Positions 1-7,606 of a stretch of DNA of 64,000 bases are shown here, piece by piece. This DNA is from Antarctobacter albus. Its GTDB lineage: Bacteria; Pseudomonadota; Alphaproteobacteria; Rhodobacterales; Rhodobacteraceae. Within the stretch, counting starts at the first letter, position 1. The number at the start of each line of letters is the position of its first letter. The notes under the pieces are model-generated. The model searched no databases. It saw only the letters and a list, made by a program, of their open reading frames with translations, and was not told the origin of the DNA. The translations under genes and the position numbers were made by a program. The stretch is from positions 62,001 to 126,000 of the forward strand of contig NZ_FMZI01000005.1 of the NCBI RefSeq assembly GCF_900101505.1. Direction: 5' to 3'.

Positions 1-448
1 TTCAGAAACGCTCCGACGAGAGGCTGAGCAAGACAGTGAGCAGAAGCGGCTGAAGCTTTTCGTTTTCACAACAATAATGCAAGAGCGGGCCTCGGTATTC
101 TCCGCTGAATCTGTTCGTGCACTTAACCTGATTGACGTAGTCTTCAATGACTCGGAACCTGTGCGCGAAGCTTGGGCGGAGCTTTATAATGCCTTCAACG
201 CAAGAAACGCATCACCTTTTGATCATGACAGCAAGTTGCGCGCATTGCTAAAGGTTATGTCTGAAGATATTGGGCTAGGATCCAAGTTAAAGACAGATGA
301 CTTGGGCAGAGTGTACTTCCCAAATTCTCTTGCCGAGGAGCATGAGGTTCAACATTTGGAAAGAAAAGCAGCACTACAAAGATTAAAAGGGCCTCCAAGC
401 GGGCAACACAAGCCGCTTTCGCTTTTTCCTCCCAAGCCTGAAGAATGA
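1..448 (+). CDS. DUF6680-like protein, C-terminal part (5' end outside window)
   Basis: The reading frame is open from the first bases of the window, so the ATG at 77 is internal and the gene starts to the left. The residues before that ATG (about 25, ending QKRLKLFVFTTIM) lead straight into ALNLIDVVFND and REAWAELYNAF, the pattern I associate with DUF6680 proteins, which normally have an N-terminal membrane segment; that part would lie outside. The tail is lysine- and proline-rich. Function is unknown. The gene is visibly AT-richer than everything downstream and uses AGA, TTA and CTA codons that the neighbours avoid, so I infer horizontal acquisition. Family assignment is from memory of the motif and is moderate. 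Confidence 0.6.
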   Translation, partial: SETLRREAEQDSEQKRLKLFVFTTIMQERASVFSAESVRALNLIDVVFNDSEPVREAWAELYNAFNARNASPFDHDSKLRALLKVMSEDIGLGSKLKTDDLGRVYFPNSLAEEHEVQHLERKAALQRLKGPPSGQHKPLSLFPPKPEE

Positions 449-823
449 AAAGCGAATAGTGCTACGCGTGCTTGCTGTCACAATCGAGTCCCATAGATTT
501 CCTTAGCCGCGCGAGCGCCGACTCGTGGGGTGGCGCTGCGCTGCAAGGTCTGACCGCGTGCGCTTTTTCGTGCCACGTCCGTAGGACATCAGTGGGTCAG
601 ACCAGCCCCAACCAAAGCGCCGCCCGTCCCACCAGAGGCGGGATGTCCATCAATGGCGCACCTTTGGTGCGACGGGGCGGGTCATGCCGGAGGCATGCTT
701 CCAGCATAACGCTGGCGCGGCGCCCTTCGGGCTTGCTTCCGCGCTCGGAGTTTCGCGCACGGATCGCAACACCATAGGAGCGCCCCCCTTCCCGCCCCCC
801 ACAATCCGCCCTACCCTTTCGCG
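449..823. other. Gene-free stretch rich in small hairpins
   Basis: I see no convincing gene here; the open frames on either strand have no ribosome site and no family resemblance. The stretch holds a series of inverted repeats: a 9-bp stem 547-555/595-603 enclosing GTCC-GTA-GGAC at 577-587, then 6-bp stems with 3-nt loops at 657-671 and 683-697, a 5-bp stem at 701-715 and a 4-bp stem at 722-732. It separates the AT-rich left-edge gene from the typical high-GC chromosome, so it may mark a junction. Confidence 0.5.
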
Positions 824-1483
824 ATGATCCGCCGCGTCCTGCCCTCTGTCCTGCTGGTCCTCTTGGTCCTGATGGTGCTGCCCTTCGCCTGGCACGCGCT
901 CACCCGGCCCGTGCTGGCGCTGCAAAGCGTGCCTGAGGCGCTCGACCGGCTGTTTCATCCCGGCGCGCCGCTCTCGAACCTGGCCATCTATGCCCACATG
1001 ATCACCGGCGCCGTCATCACCGCGACCGTGCCGCTGCAACTCCTCCCGGTGATCCGCCGGCGGGCGCCGGGTTTGCACCGGCTCTCGGGCTATACGCTGG
1101 CCACGACCGCCGTGTTCACCGGCCTCGCCGGGCTGCTTTACATCGCGCTGCAAGGCACCGTTGGCGGCGCCTGGATGTCGGGCTGGTTCGCGCTGTATGG
1201 CGCGCTGATGATCCTCGCGGCGTCCAACACCGTCTACTACGCCATCGACAAGGACGTGACGCGCCACCGCCGCTGGGCGCTGCGCCTGATGGTGCTGGCG
1301 GTGGGCTCTTACCTCTATCGCCTGCACTACGGGCTGTGGTTCGCCACGACAGGGGGCATCGGGGTGGACGATTTCCACGGCCCCTTTGACCGCGCGATGG
1401 TCTGGGCCTTTTACCTGCCCTACCTTGCGCTGCTCGAACTCTGGTTCCTGGGCGAAAGGCGGCTCAGCCGAAAACCAGCGTGA
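824..1483 (+). CDS. DUF2306 family membrane protein
   Basis: A 219-residue integral membrane protein with about six hydrophobic segments (near residues 4-26, 50-72, 87-108, 115-135, 150-170 and 188-210). The pattern H-MITGAV...QLLPVIRRRAPGLHRLSGY is the hallmark of the DUF2306 family of predicted membrane proteins, whose function is not known. Conserved histidines (YAHMITG, LHRLSGY, RHRRW, RLHYG) would lie near the membrane and could bind heme or metal; that is inference. The 3' end overlaps the convergent gene by 20 nt. Start is the ATG at 824. Confidence 0.8.
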   Translation: MIRRVLPSVLLVLLVLMVLPFAWHALTRPVLALQSVPEALDRLFHPGAPLSNLAIYAHMITGAVITATVPLQLLPVIRRRAPGLHRLSGYTLATTAVFTGLAGLLYIALQGTVGGAWMSGWFALYGALMILAASNTVYYAIDKDVTRHRRWALRLMVLAVGSYLYRLHYGLWFATTGGIGVDDFHGPFDRAMVWAFYLPYLALLELWFLGERRLSRKPA

Positions 1484-1955
1484 GGATACAGTCCCAGCCG
1501 CCCTCTGCCGTGCCCGCCGTGCAGAAGCCCGTCCCGATGCGGCCCACCATCATGTAGAGCATCCCGCCAAAGGCTGCCCCATGCGTGACCCAGACCAGCC
1601 GGGGGCGGTTGTCCTGCGCGGTGCGGATCAGCGCGCCGTTGATGTCCGGGAAGGACCGGTTCAGGCGCCGGAACTCGCGGCTCATGGTGATGGCGATGTC
1701 ATAGTGTTGCCGCAGGGCTTGCCCGTTCACATAGGTGAAAAAGGCGATGGCCAGCACGAACATTCCGGCGAAACTGCCCCCCAGGTCGCCCTGGTAGAAA
1801 TGCAGGAAACCGAAAAGCGGGATATAGGAGGTCAGGAACATGCCCCAGATAAAGTCGATCTTTTGCCAGATCATGACGTAGACACGCAGGTATTCCAGAA
1901 GTTCCTTTTCCCGCGCCTCGCGGTCGATCACGCCCTGCACGCCGCTCTGTGCCAT
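1464..1955 (-). CDS. Hypothetical membrane protein
   Basis: A 163-residue protein I do not recognise. The N-terminal 30 residues are charged (DREAREKELLEYLRVYV) and are followed by hydrophobic segments around residues 37-57, 64-83 and 127-145, with a polar middle region (MSREFRRLNRSFPDINGALIRTAQDNRPR). The two cysteines (FCTAG, WDCIL) lie near the C-terminus. It converges on and overlaps the DUF2306 gene by 20 nt and is divergent from rlmJ with a 125-nt gap. Intact reading frame and membrane-protein composition support a real gene. Confidence 0.7.
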   Translation of the reverse strand: MAQSGVQGVIDREAREKELLEYLRVYVMIWQKIDFIWGMFLTSYIPLFGFLHFYQGDLGGSFAGMFVLAIAFFTYVNGQALRQHYDIAITMSREFRRLNRSFPDINGALIRTAQDNRPRLVWVTHGAAFGGMLYMMVGRIGTGFCTAGTAEGGWDCILTLVFG

Positions 1956-2080
1956 CCATCCGCCTCGCCAAGTCCCATGGGGTCTGCACTACCGCATGTG
2001 ATACCGGCTTGCGGGCGATGCGCAAGCGGTCTGCCCCGTAGGCCCTTGCCAGCCCCGCCGCAAACTCTTAGGCCGCTCAT

Positions 2081-2872
2081 ATGCTGTCCTATCAACACGC
2101 CTATCATGCCGGGAACCTTGCCGACGTGCACAAGCACGCGGCCCTGGCATGGATGCTGGACTACCTGACCCGCAAACCAAAGCCGCTCAGCTATATCGAG
2201 ACGCACGCCGGGCGCGGGCTCTATGATCTTGCCGGCGCCGAGGCGGTCAAGACCGGCGAGGCGGCACAGGGGATCGCCCGGGCCGAAGGCTGGTTCGGCG
2301 CTGATCACCCGTATGCCAGGGCGCTGAAGAAGGTGCGGGCGGAAAGGGGGCCGACGGCCTATCCCGGCTCACCGCTGATCGCGCAGAGCCTGTTGCGCGC
2401 GGACGACCGGCTGCACCTGGCCGAACTGCATCCGCAAGAGCACGAGGCGCTGTCCCGGGCGGTGCGGGCGCACAATACGCGGGTCTACAGGCAGGACGGC
2501 TACGAGATGGCGCAAAGCCTCTGCCCCCCCGATCCGCGCCGCGGGCTGATGCTGATCGACCCCAGCTGGGAGGTGAAGGCCGATTACGTCAGCGTGCCCC
2601 GGACCATGCAGGCCCTTGCCCGCAAGTGGAACGTGGGCATCCTGGCGCTGTGGTATCCGCTGCTGCGCGACGGGGCACATGCGCCCATGCTGCGCCAGCT
2701 GGAGGCCGAATTTCCCGAGGCCCTGCGCCACGAGGTCCGCTTTCCGCCTGCCCGGGACGGTCACCGCATGATCGGCTCGGGCCTCTTTGTCGTAAACCCG
2801 CCCTGGGGGCTGGACGCGGCACTGAAACCACTCTCGGACCAATTCGCAAGGACCGGCTCGACAGGCAGGTGA
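2081..2872 (+). CDS. rlmJ: 23S rRNA (adenine(2030)-N6)-methyltransferase RlmJ
   Basis: RlmJ methylates N6 of A2030 of 23S rRNA with S-adenosylmethionine. The 263-residue protein is close to the usual length of about 280. It begins with the diagnostic LSYQHAYHAGNLADVHKH, has the THAGRG SAM-binding turn at about 41-46 and the catalytic DPSWE motif at about 160-164, a variant of the DPPYE motif. C-terminal RMIGSGLFVVNPPWG is also typical. The gene stands alone ahead of the TerB pair; a weak TTAGG lies upstream of the ATG. Confidence 0.93.
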   Translation: MLSYQHAYHAGNLADVHKHAALAWMLDYLTRKPKPLSYIETHAGRGLYDLAGAEAVKTGEAAQGIARAEGWFGADHPYARALKKVRAERGPTAYPGSPLIAQSLLRADDRLHLAELHPQEHEALSRAVRAHNTRVYRQDGYEMAQSLCPPDPRRGLMLIDPSWEVKADYVSVPRTMQALARKWNVGILALWYPLLRDGAHAPMLRQLEAEFPEALRHEVRFPPARDGHRMIGSGLFVVNPPWGLDAALKPLSDQFARTGSTGR

Positions 2873-2924
2873 CGCCACCTCCGGCGTCATGCTAGGCCTT
2901 TGGCGAACCATCAGGAGGCCGGCC

Positions 2925-3368
2925 ATGTTCGAGCGGTTGAAAGCCTTTTTCCACCACGGTCCGCGCCAGCCCGCACCGCTGCCGGAACCGGATGCCAAGT
3001 TGGCGCTTGGCACGCTTCTGGTCCGCGTGGCGCGGGCGGACGACACCTATCTCTTCGAGGAAATCAGCCAGATTGACCGGACCCTGTCCGCGGCCTTCGG
3101 GTTGAACCCGGTCGAGGCTGCCAAGATGCGCGCCACCTGCGAAAGGCTGGCCCGCGAGATCAAGGACGACGCCAGGATGACCGCGCTGATCCGCGAGAAC
3201 GTGGATTATGCCCACCGCGTCGAAACCGTACAGGCGCTTTGGCAGGTGGCCTGGGCGGACGGGATCACCGATGCCCGCGAGGCCGCACTGGTGAACCTGG
3301 TCGAAGAGGCGCTTGGCGTCGCCCCGCATGACAACGAAGCGGCGCGCAGCGCGGCCGTGATCCCCTGA
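2925..3368 (+). CDS. TerB-domain protein (first of a tandem pair)
   Basis: A 147-residue all-helical protein of the TerB family. I chose the ATG at 2925 because a perfect AGGAGG sits at 2913-2918. Features are LALGTLLVRVARADDTYLFEE (acidic, metal-binding type loop after the first helix) and VQALWQVAWADGITDAREAAL, the repeated ARADG/WADG pattern of TerB folds. TerB domains bind divalent metals in other systems; here no other ter gene is present, so a tellurite role is unsupported. It is followed by a paralogue with the same layout and then a PhnD-like gene, suggesting one transcript. Confidence 0.82.
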   Translation: MFERLKAFFHHGPRQPAPLPEPDAKLALGTLLVRVARADDTYLFEEISQIDRTLSAAFGLNPVEAAKMRATCERLAREIKDDARMTALIRENVDYAHRVETVQALWQVAWADGITDAREAALVNLVEEALGVAPHDNEAARSAAVIP

Positions 3369-3408
3369 GTAATTGTGCCGGCCCGAAACCGGGCTTATAT
3401 CCCAGAGC

Positions 3409-3849
3409 ATGTTCGCAGATTTCCTCAAGCGCCTGACGGCGACCGACCCCGCCCCTCTGCCCGACGAAGACGCCCGACTTGCGCTGACCGCGCTGCTGGT
3501 CCGGGTCGCCCGGTCCGACGGCGCCTTCGACGACAGCGAGCGGGACCGCATAGATCGGATTATCGCCACCCGGTACGGCCTGTCGCCCTTCGAAGCAGCG
3601 CGTCTGCGGGCCGAGGGCGAGGGGCTGGAGGCAGAGGCACCGGACACCGTGCGCTTTACCCGCGCGATCAAGGATGCCGTGCCCTACGAGGACCGCATCG
3701 CGGTGATCGAGGCGCTCTGGCAGGTGGTACTGGCCGATGGCGTGCGCGAGGCCGAAGAGGACGCGCTGCTCAGGCTGGTGTCGAACCTTCTGGGGATCAA
3801 CGACCGTGACAGCGCCCTGGCACGGCAGCGGGTCGAGAAAAAGCAATGA
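3409..3849 (+). CDS. TerB-domain protein (second of a tandem pair)
   Basis: A 146-residue paralogue of the preceding gene: both start MF..FLK or MFERLK, then P-LP--DA-LAL--LLVRVAR-D, and both carry the ALWQV second motif (here ALWQVVLADGVREAEED). I take the ATG at 3409; the frame is open further upstream but that part does not match the paralogue. Its stop overlaps the next start as ATGA (3846-3849), indicating translational coupling with the PhnD-like gene. Function unknown; a metal-binding helical protein is the family expectation. Confidence 0.82.
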   Translation: MFADFLKRLTATDPAPLPDEDARLALTALLVRVARSDGAFDDSERDRIDRIIATRYGLSPFEAARLRAEGEGLEAEAPDTVRFTRAIKDAVPYEDRIAVIEALWQVVLADGVREAEEDALLRLVSNLLGINDRDSALARQRVEKKQ

Positions 3850-4616
3850 TCGCCAGCCTGCCGATGTATTGGCGGGAAGAGAACGCGCGGTCCTGGTGCG
3901 ACTTCTGGTCGTGCGTGCAATCGGCAGGCCGCCGCCACGGGTTGGACTTGCCGGACCTGACACCGCCGGACGCGATCCCCGAACCGTGGAGCGATCACTG
4001 GTTGCGGGACGATCTGGCCTTGTCGATGACCTGTGGCTTGCCTTTTCGGACGGTGCTGAAGGACAGGGTGACCTACGTGGGAACGCTCGGCTTCGGCCTG
4101 AACTGCAAGCCGGGACACTATTACTCGCGCGTCCTGAGGCGCCTTGTTCGCAATAATCCGCACGACGTTACAGGTATAGACGGCCTGCGGCTCGCCTACA
4201 ATTCCTCCGACAGTCAGTCCGGTTGGGCGGCTTCGCAAGGGGGCACGCCCTTTTTCAGAGTGCCAACCTACAGTGCATTTGTCAAAACCGGCTCCCATGC
4301 CGGTTCGCTCGATGCGGTGGCTCAGGGACACGCGGATATCGCCTTTGTCGATGCGGTGACCTGGCGTCTTCTCAAGCGTTTCGAGCCAGCCTCTGCCAAG
4401 GTCCATGTTGCCGACCATACAGCGGCCACACCGGGATTGCCCTTGATAGCCACCCGAGGCACTAATCCTGCGCCGCTTCGGGCGGCACTGCTTGACGCGG
4501 TCGTTGACTTTGTTCCGCAAGGCGACCCTTTCGAGATGGGCGGCCCGCTTTCTTTCCACGTCTTAGACCCCCAACGCTATTTCGACCTGCCTATCCCGGC
4601 GCCTGCGCCCGCCTGA
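3846..4616 (+). CDS. PhnD-like phosphate/phosphonate-binding family protein without signal peptide
   Basis: A 256-residue protein resembling the solute-binding domain of the PhnD/phosphate-phosphonate transporter family: GIDGLRLAYNSSDSQSGW is the ligand-loop pattern, followed by a GSHAGSLDAVAQGHADIAFVDAVTW block, which matches the S-x-D-A-V-x-G-x-AD-A-D-x core. There is no signal peptide or lipobox: it begins MIASLPMYWREENARSW. That suggests a cytosolic sensor or enzyme-associated binding protein, not a transporter component. Start overlaps the upstream TerB gene by 4 nt. Confidence 0.72.
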   Translation: MIASLPMYWREENARSWCDFWSCVQSAGRRHGLDLPDLTPPDAIPEPWSDHWLRDDLALSMTCGLPFRTVLKDRVTYVGTLGFGLNCKPGHYYSRVLRRLVRNNPHDVTGIDGLRLAYNSSDSQSGWAASQGGTPFFRVPTYSAFVKTGSHAGSLDAVAQGHADIAFVDAVTWRLLKRFEPASAKVHVADHTAATPGLPLIATRGTNPAPLRAALLDAVVDFVPQGDPFEMGGPLSFHVLDPQRYFDLPIPAPAPA

Positions 4617-4643
4617 CCCAAGGTCAGAACCGGACTTTTTGCC

Positions 4644-4661
4644 CTTGGCCCCCTTGCCAAG
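4644..4661 (+). other. Stem-loop ahead of ABC operon
   Basis: CTTGGC (4644-4649) pairs with GCCAAG (4656-4661) across a 6-nt loop. It lies between the PhnD-like stop and the ABC ATPase start. No T-run follows; it could be a weak terminator or a processing site. Confidence 0.35.
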
Positions 4662-4715
4662 TGCGCAGGATTGCGCGTTGATACCGGCCATCCTGCGATC
4701 TGCCCGAGGCTCCGC

Positions 4716-5489
4716 TTGTCCGACACGCCCGTCATTGAAATCCGCAACCTGCACAAGGCCTATGGCTCTCTCGAAGTTCTCAAGGGAGTCGACATCACGG
4801 CCCGCAAGGGTGACGTGGTCTCGCTGATCGGGTCGTCCGGCTCCGGAAAGTCGACGCTGCTGCGCTGCTGCAACCTGCTCGAAGACAGCCAGCAGGGCGA
4901 GATCCTCTTCAAGGGGGAACCGGTCCACTGGAAGGGTGACGGCCACAACCGCCGCCCGGCGGATGCCAAGCAGGTTCTGCGCATTCGGACGAACCTGTCG
5001 ATGGTATTCCAGCAGTTCAACCTGTGGGCCCATATGACCATCCTGCAAAACGTCATGGAGGCGCCGGTCACTGTGCTGGGCCGCGATCGTGCTCAGGTCG
5101 AAGAGGCCGCGCGCGGCTACCTGGACAAGGTGGGCATCGGCGACAAATGCGAGGCCTACCCGGCCCAGCTGTCCGGGGGACAGCAACAGCGGGCCGCCAT
5201 CGCGCGCGCGCTCTGCATGGAGCCCGAGGCGTTGCTTTTTGACGAGCCGACCAGCGCGCTGGATCCGGAGCTGGAACAGGAAGTGGTGCGGGTGATCAAG
5301 TCGCTGGCCCAAGAGGGGCGCACGATGCTGATCGTGACCCATGACATGAAGATGGCCTCGGACGTCAGCGACCACGTCGTGTTCCTGCACCAGGGGCTGA
5401 TCGAGGAACAAGGCCCGCCGGAGACGCTCTTCGGCGCGCCGAAATCGGAACGGCTGAGGGGGTTCCTGAAGTCGACCGTCCATGCCTAG
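4716..5489 (+). CDS. Polar amino acid ABC transporter, ATP-binding protein
   Basis: ATPase that powers import of an amino acid or related amine with the binding protein and two permeases that follow. Walker A GSSGSGKST lies near residues 39-47, the Q-loop at VFQQFNLW, the signature LSGGQQQR near 152-159, Walker B LLFDEP near 173-178, and the H-loop at LIVTHD. It matches the HisP/GlnQ class in length (257 residues). I prefer the TTG at 4716, which has GAGG at 4706-4709 and gives the family-like N-terminus SDTPVIEIRNLHKAYG; an upstream TTG at 4671 is in frame. Confidence 0.9.
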   Translation: MSDTPVIEIRNLHKAYGSLEVLKGVDITARKGDVVSLIGSSGSGKSTLLRCCNLLEDSQQGEILFKGEPVHWKGDGHNRRPADAKQVLRIRTNLSMVFQQFNLWAHMTILQNVMEAPVTVLGRDRAQVEEAARGYLDKVGIGDKCEAYPAQLSGGQQQRAAIARALCMEPEALLFDEPTSALDPELEQEVVRVIKSLAQEGRTMLIVTHDMKMASDVSDHVVFLHQGLIEEQGPPETLFGAPKSERLRGFLKSTVHA

Positions 5490-5531
5490 GCCCAAAGGGC
5501 CGGCATCCGAAAAACGGCGGGACAGCCGCCG
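5483..5531 (+). other. Two consecutive stem-loops between ATPase and binding-protein genes
   Basis: The first hairpin has GGCCC (5489-5493) pairing with GGGCC (5497-5501) around AAA, flanked by TGCC (5483-5486) and GGCA (5502-5505). The second has CGGCGG (5515-5520) and CCGCCG (5526-5531) around a 5-nt loop. No T-run follows. Placed directly upstream of the binding-protein gene, they may stabilise its part of the mRNA. Confidence 0.5.
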
Positions 5532-5554
5532 GAAGTCCAACAGGGAGTAACGAT

Positions 5555-6280
5555 ATGAAAAACCTTCTGATCGGAACAGCCGCACTGGCGATGTTCGCCG
5601 GCGCGGCCTTCGCGGAAAGCCACTCGGTTGTGCGCCTGGGTACCGAGGGCGCCTACCCTCCGTACAACTACATCGACGATGACGGCGAAGTGGCCGGTTT
5701 TGAACGCGAGCTGGGCGACGAGCTGTGCAGCCGCGCCGAGCTGACCTGCGAATGGGTCACCAACGAATGGGATTCGATCATCCCGAACCTCGTTTCGGGC
5801 AACTACGACACCATCATCGCGGGCATGTCGATCACGGATGAACGCGACGAGGTCATCGACTTCACCCAGAACTACACCCAGCCCGATCCTTCGGCCTTCC
5901 TGGCGATGGAAGGCATGGAACTGGACATGGAAGGCGGCATCTTCGCCGCGCAGGCGGGCACCATCCAGGCCTCCTACATCGCCGAGATGGGCGCCACGCT
6001 GGTCGAATTTGCCACCCCTGACGAAACCATCGCCGCCGTGCGCAACGGCGAGGCGGACGCGGTCCTGGCGGACAAGGCTTACCTCGCCCCCATCGCGGAC
6101 GAAAACGCCGACCTGGCCTTTGTCGGTGACGACATCCTGATCGGCGGCGGCATCGGCATGGGCCTGCGCGAAAGCGACGGCGAGCTGCGCGCCAAGTTCG
6201 ACGCGGCCATCCAGTCGATGAAGGACGACGGCTCGCTGAACGCGCTGATCGAGAAATGGGAAGTCGGCGAGACCTTCTGA
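5555..6280 (+). CDS. Amino acid ABC transporter substrate-binding protein (family 3)
   Basis: Periplasmic binding protein of the family 3 (lysine/arginine/ornithine/histidine/glutamine) type, 241 residues. A signal peptide ends near residue 20 (AGAAFA/ES). The diagnostic GTEGAYPPYNYIDDDGEVAGFERELGDEL and the MSITDERDEVIDFTQNY block are present. Acidic residues dominate the mature protein. A good ribosome site (GGGAGTAA) precedes the ATG. The ligand cannot be read directly; the adjacent gamma-glutamylation genes suggest an amine or basic amino acid, which is inference. Confidence 0.9.
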   Translation: MKNLLIGTAALAMFAGAAFAESHSVVRLGTEGAYPPYNYIDDDGEVAGFERELGDELCSRAELTCEWVTNEWDSIIPNLVSGNYDTIIAGMSITDERDEVIDFTQNYTQPDPSAFLAMEGMELDMEGGIFAAQAGTIQASYIAEMGATLVEFATPDETIAAVRNGEADAVLADKAYLAPIADENADLAFVGDDILIGGGIGMGLRESDGELRAKFDAAIQSMKDDGSLNALIEKWEVGETF

Positions 6281-6312
6281 GGTTTCTGGCTGAGGTACCT
6301 GGCCGAGGTGCA

Positions 6313-6340
6313 GGCCGCGCGGGAAACACTCCGCGCGGCC
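6313..6340 (+). terminator. Stem-loop between two convergent ends
   Basis: A perfect 10-bp GC stem: 6313-6322 pairs with 6331-6340 around an 8-nt loop (GAAACACT). It lies 33 nt after the binding-protein stop and just before the stop of the opposite-strand small gene, so it could act as a bidirectional terminator or a 3' mRNA-protecting hairpin. No T-run is present. Confidence 0.6.
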
Positions 6341-6346
6341 AATCGC

Positions 6347-6589
6347 CTAGCCCAGCAGCGGGTCGTCGAAGGCCGGCGGCATGAAGCCCTCATCGGTAAA
6401 GGACTCGCCCGCGATGTCGGGAATCTTGAGATAGGCGTAGGGGTTGAACGCGCCATCCTGAAAAACCGGCGGCCCCGATTTGCCCAGAAGCGGATCGTCG
6501 AATGCGTCGATCGCGGGCGGCTGGAACATGCCCGATCCGTTGTCCACGACGGCGGCAATGGGTTTTTTGAACACGAATTCGTCCTGCAT
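6347..6589 (-). CDS. Small acidic protein with duplicated FDDPLLG motif, antisense inside the transporter operon
   Basis: An 80-residue protein I do not recognise. A perfect AGGAGG (complement of 6595-6600) sits 5 nt from the ATG, one of the best ribosome sites in the window, so I consider it real. It contains two copies of a decapeptide-like motif: PPAIDAFDDPLLG in the middle and PPAFDDPLLG at the extreme C-terminus. It is proline- and aspartate-rich with no signal peptide or membrane segment and is probably disordered. It lies on the opposite strand between the binding-protein and permease genes of an ABC operon. A precursor or adaptor peptide is possible, but nothing shows it. Confidence 0.65.
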   Translation of the reverse strand: MQDEFVFKKPIAAVVDNGSGMFQPPAIDAFDDPLLGKSGPPVFQDGAFNPYAYLKIPDIAGESFTDEGFMPPAFDDPLLG

Positions 6590-6724
6590 TTTGGCCTCCT
6601 GAAAGAAACAAGTTGAATGGGGACAGGGTGCCGGGGGACGCTGGCCTGGTCAACGAAAAAGGCGCGGCAGCGGCTTTGACCCGGAATGAGACGCAAAAGA
6701 AGGTGGCTATGAAGACAGGGTGCG

Positions 6725-7606
6725 ATGTTCGGCTTCTGCGCTGATCCCGACACGTTGGGCAACGTGGCCTGGATGGCCTGTTACCTGACCACGGGCAAGC
6801 ACATGGCCATCTACCTTTCGGTGGGGACCGTTCTGCTGCTGCTGGCGATCACCGCCCCGGCGGCGCTGGCCTTCGGCTTTGCAGGGGCTTCGGCGGCGCG
6901 GTCACGCATCCTGCCTCTCAGCTGGCTGGGCCGCGGCTATATCGCCGTGGTCCGCGGCGTGCCGGACATCGCCTTTTTCCTGTTTTTTGTCATTGCGTTG
7001 GACCAGTTCTTTGAGTGGATCCGGCACGAGGTGAAATGCCCGGACTGGGATCAGCCGATCCGGCAGGGCAATGATTTCGTGGTCTGCGCCGAGGCCAAGC
7101 TGCCCCTTGGCAATGCGGCGCAATGGGTGCACGAGACCTATGGCTTTTTCCTGGCGGTTCTGACTTTTGCCATTGTTTTCGGGGCCTTCGCCGCAAACGT
7201 CCTGTATGGCGCCATGCGGGCCGTCCCCCGCGCCCAGATGGAAACCGCCGAGGCCTATGGCATGAGCCCGCGCCAGTGCTACTGGCGCATCCTGGTGCCG
7301 CAGATGTGGGTCTATGCCCTGCCCGGCCTGTCGAACCTCTGGATGGTGCTGATCAAGGCGACGCCACTGTTGTTCCTGTTGGGGGTCGAGGACATCGTCT
7401 ACTGGGCGCGCGAGCTGGGCGGTGCCAAGACGGCGCGGTTCACCGATTACCCGCACGGCGACTGGCGCATGTGGTACTTCCTGGCGCTGCTGGTGTTCTA
7501 CCTGCTGTTCACGCGGGTGTCCGAAATCGTGCTGGACCGGATCATGAAGCGGCTCACGCATGGACAGGCGACCTCCGGCGGCGAAGCACAGAGGAAAGCG
7601 GCATGA
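6725..7606 (+). CDS. Amino acid ABC transporter permease (HisQ-like)
   Basis: Inner-membrane permease of 293 residues for the polar amino acid transporter. It has several membrane segments and the EAA loop at EAYGMSPRQCYWRILVP, which contacts the ATPase. Between the first segments it has an insertion (about residues 98-130, including RHEVKCPDWDQ) longer than in HisQ. The stop overlaps the next start as ATGA at 7603-7606. Upstream, 6590-6724 holds only the ribosome site of the antisense gene and the leader of this gene. Confidence 0.88.
   Translation: MFGFCADPDTLGNVAWMACYLTTGKHMAIYLSVGTVLLLLAITAPAALAFGFAGASAARSRILPLSWLGRGYIAVVRGVPDIAFFLFFVIALDQFFEWIRHEVKCPDWDQPIRQGNDFVVCAEAKLPLGNAAQWVHETYGFFLAVLTFAIVFGAFAANVLYGAMRAVPRAQMETAEAYGMSPRQCYWRILVPQMWVYALPGLSNLWMVLIKATPLLFLLGVEDIVYWARELGGAKTARFTDYPHGDWRMWYFLALLVFYLLFTRVSEIVLDRIMKRLTHGQATSGGEAQRKAA

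Noticed and set aside
470-510. A TCGAGTCCC stretch reminiscent of a tRNA T-arm
   Set aside because: No acceptor stem, anticodon arm or CCA can be drawn around it; not a tRNA.
2925-3849. Tellurite resistance determinant
   Set aside because: Only TerB-like domains are present; terC, terD, terE or terZ genes are missing in the window.
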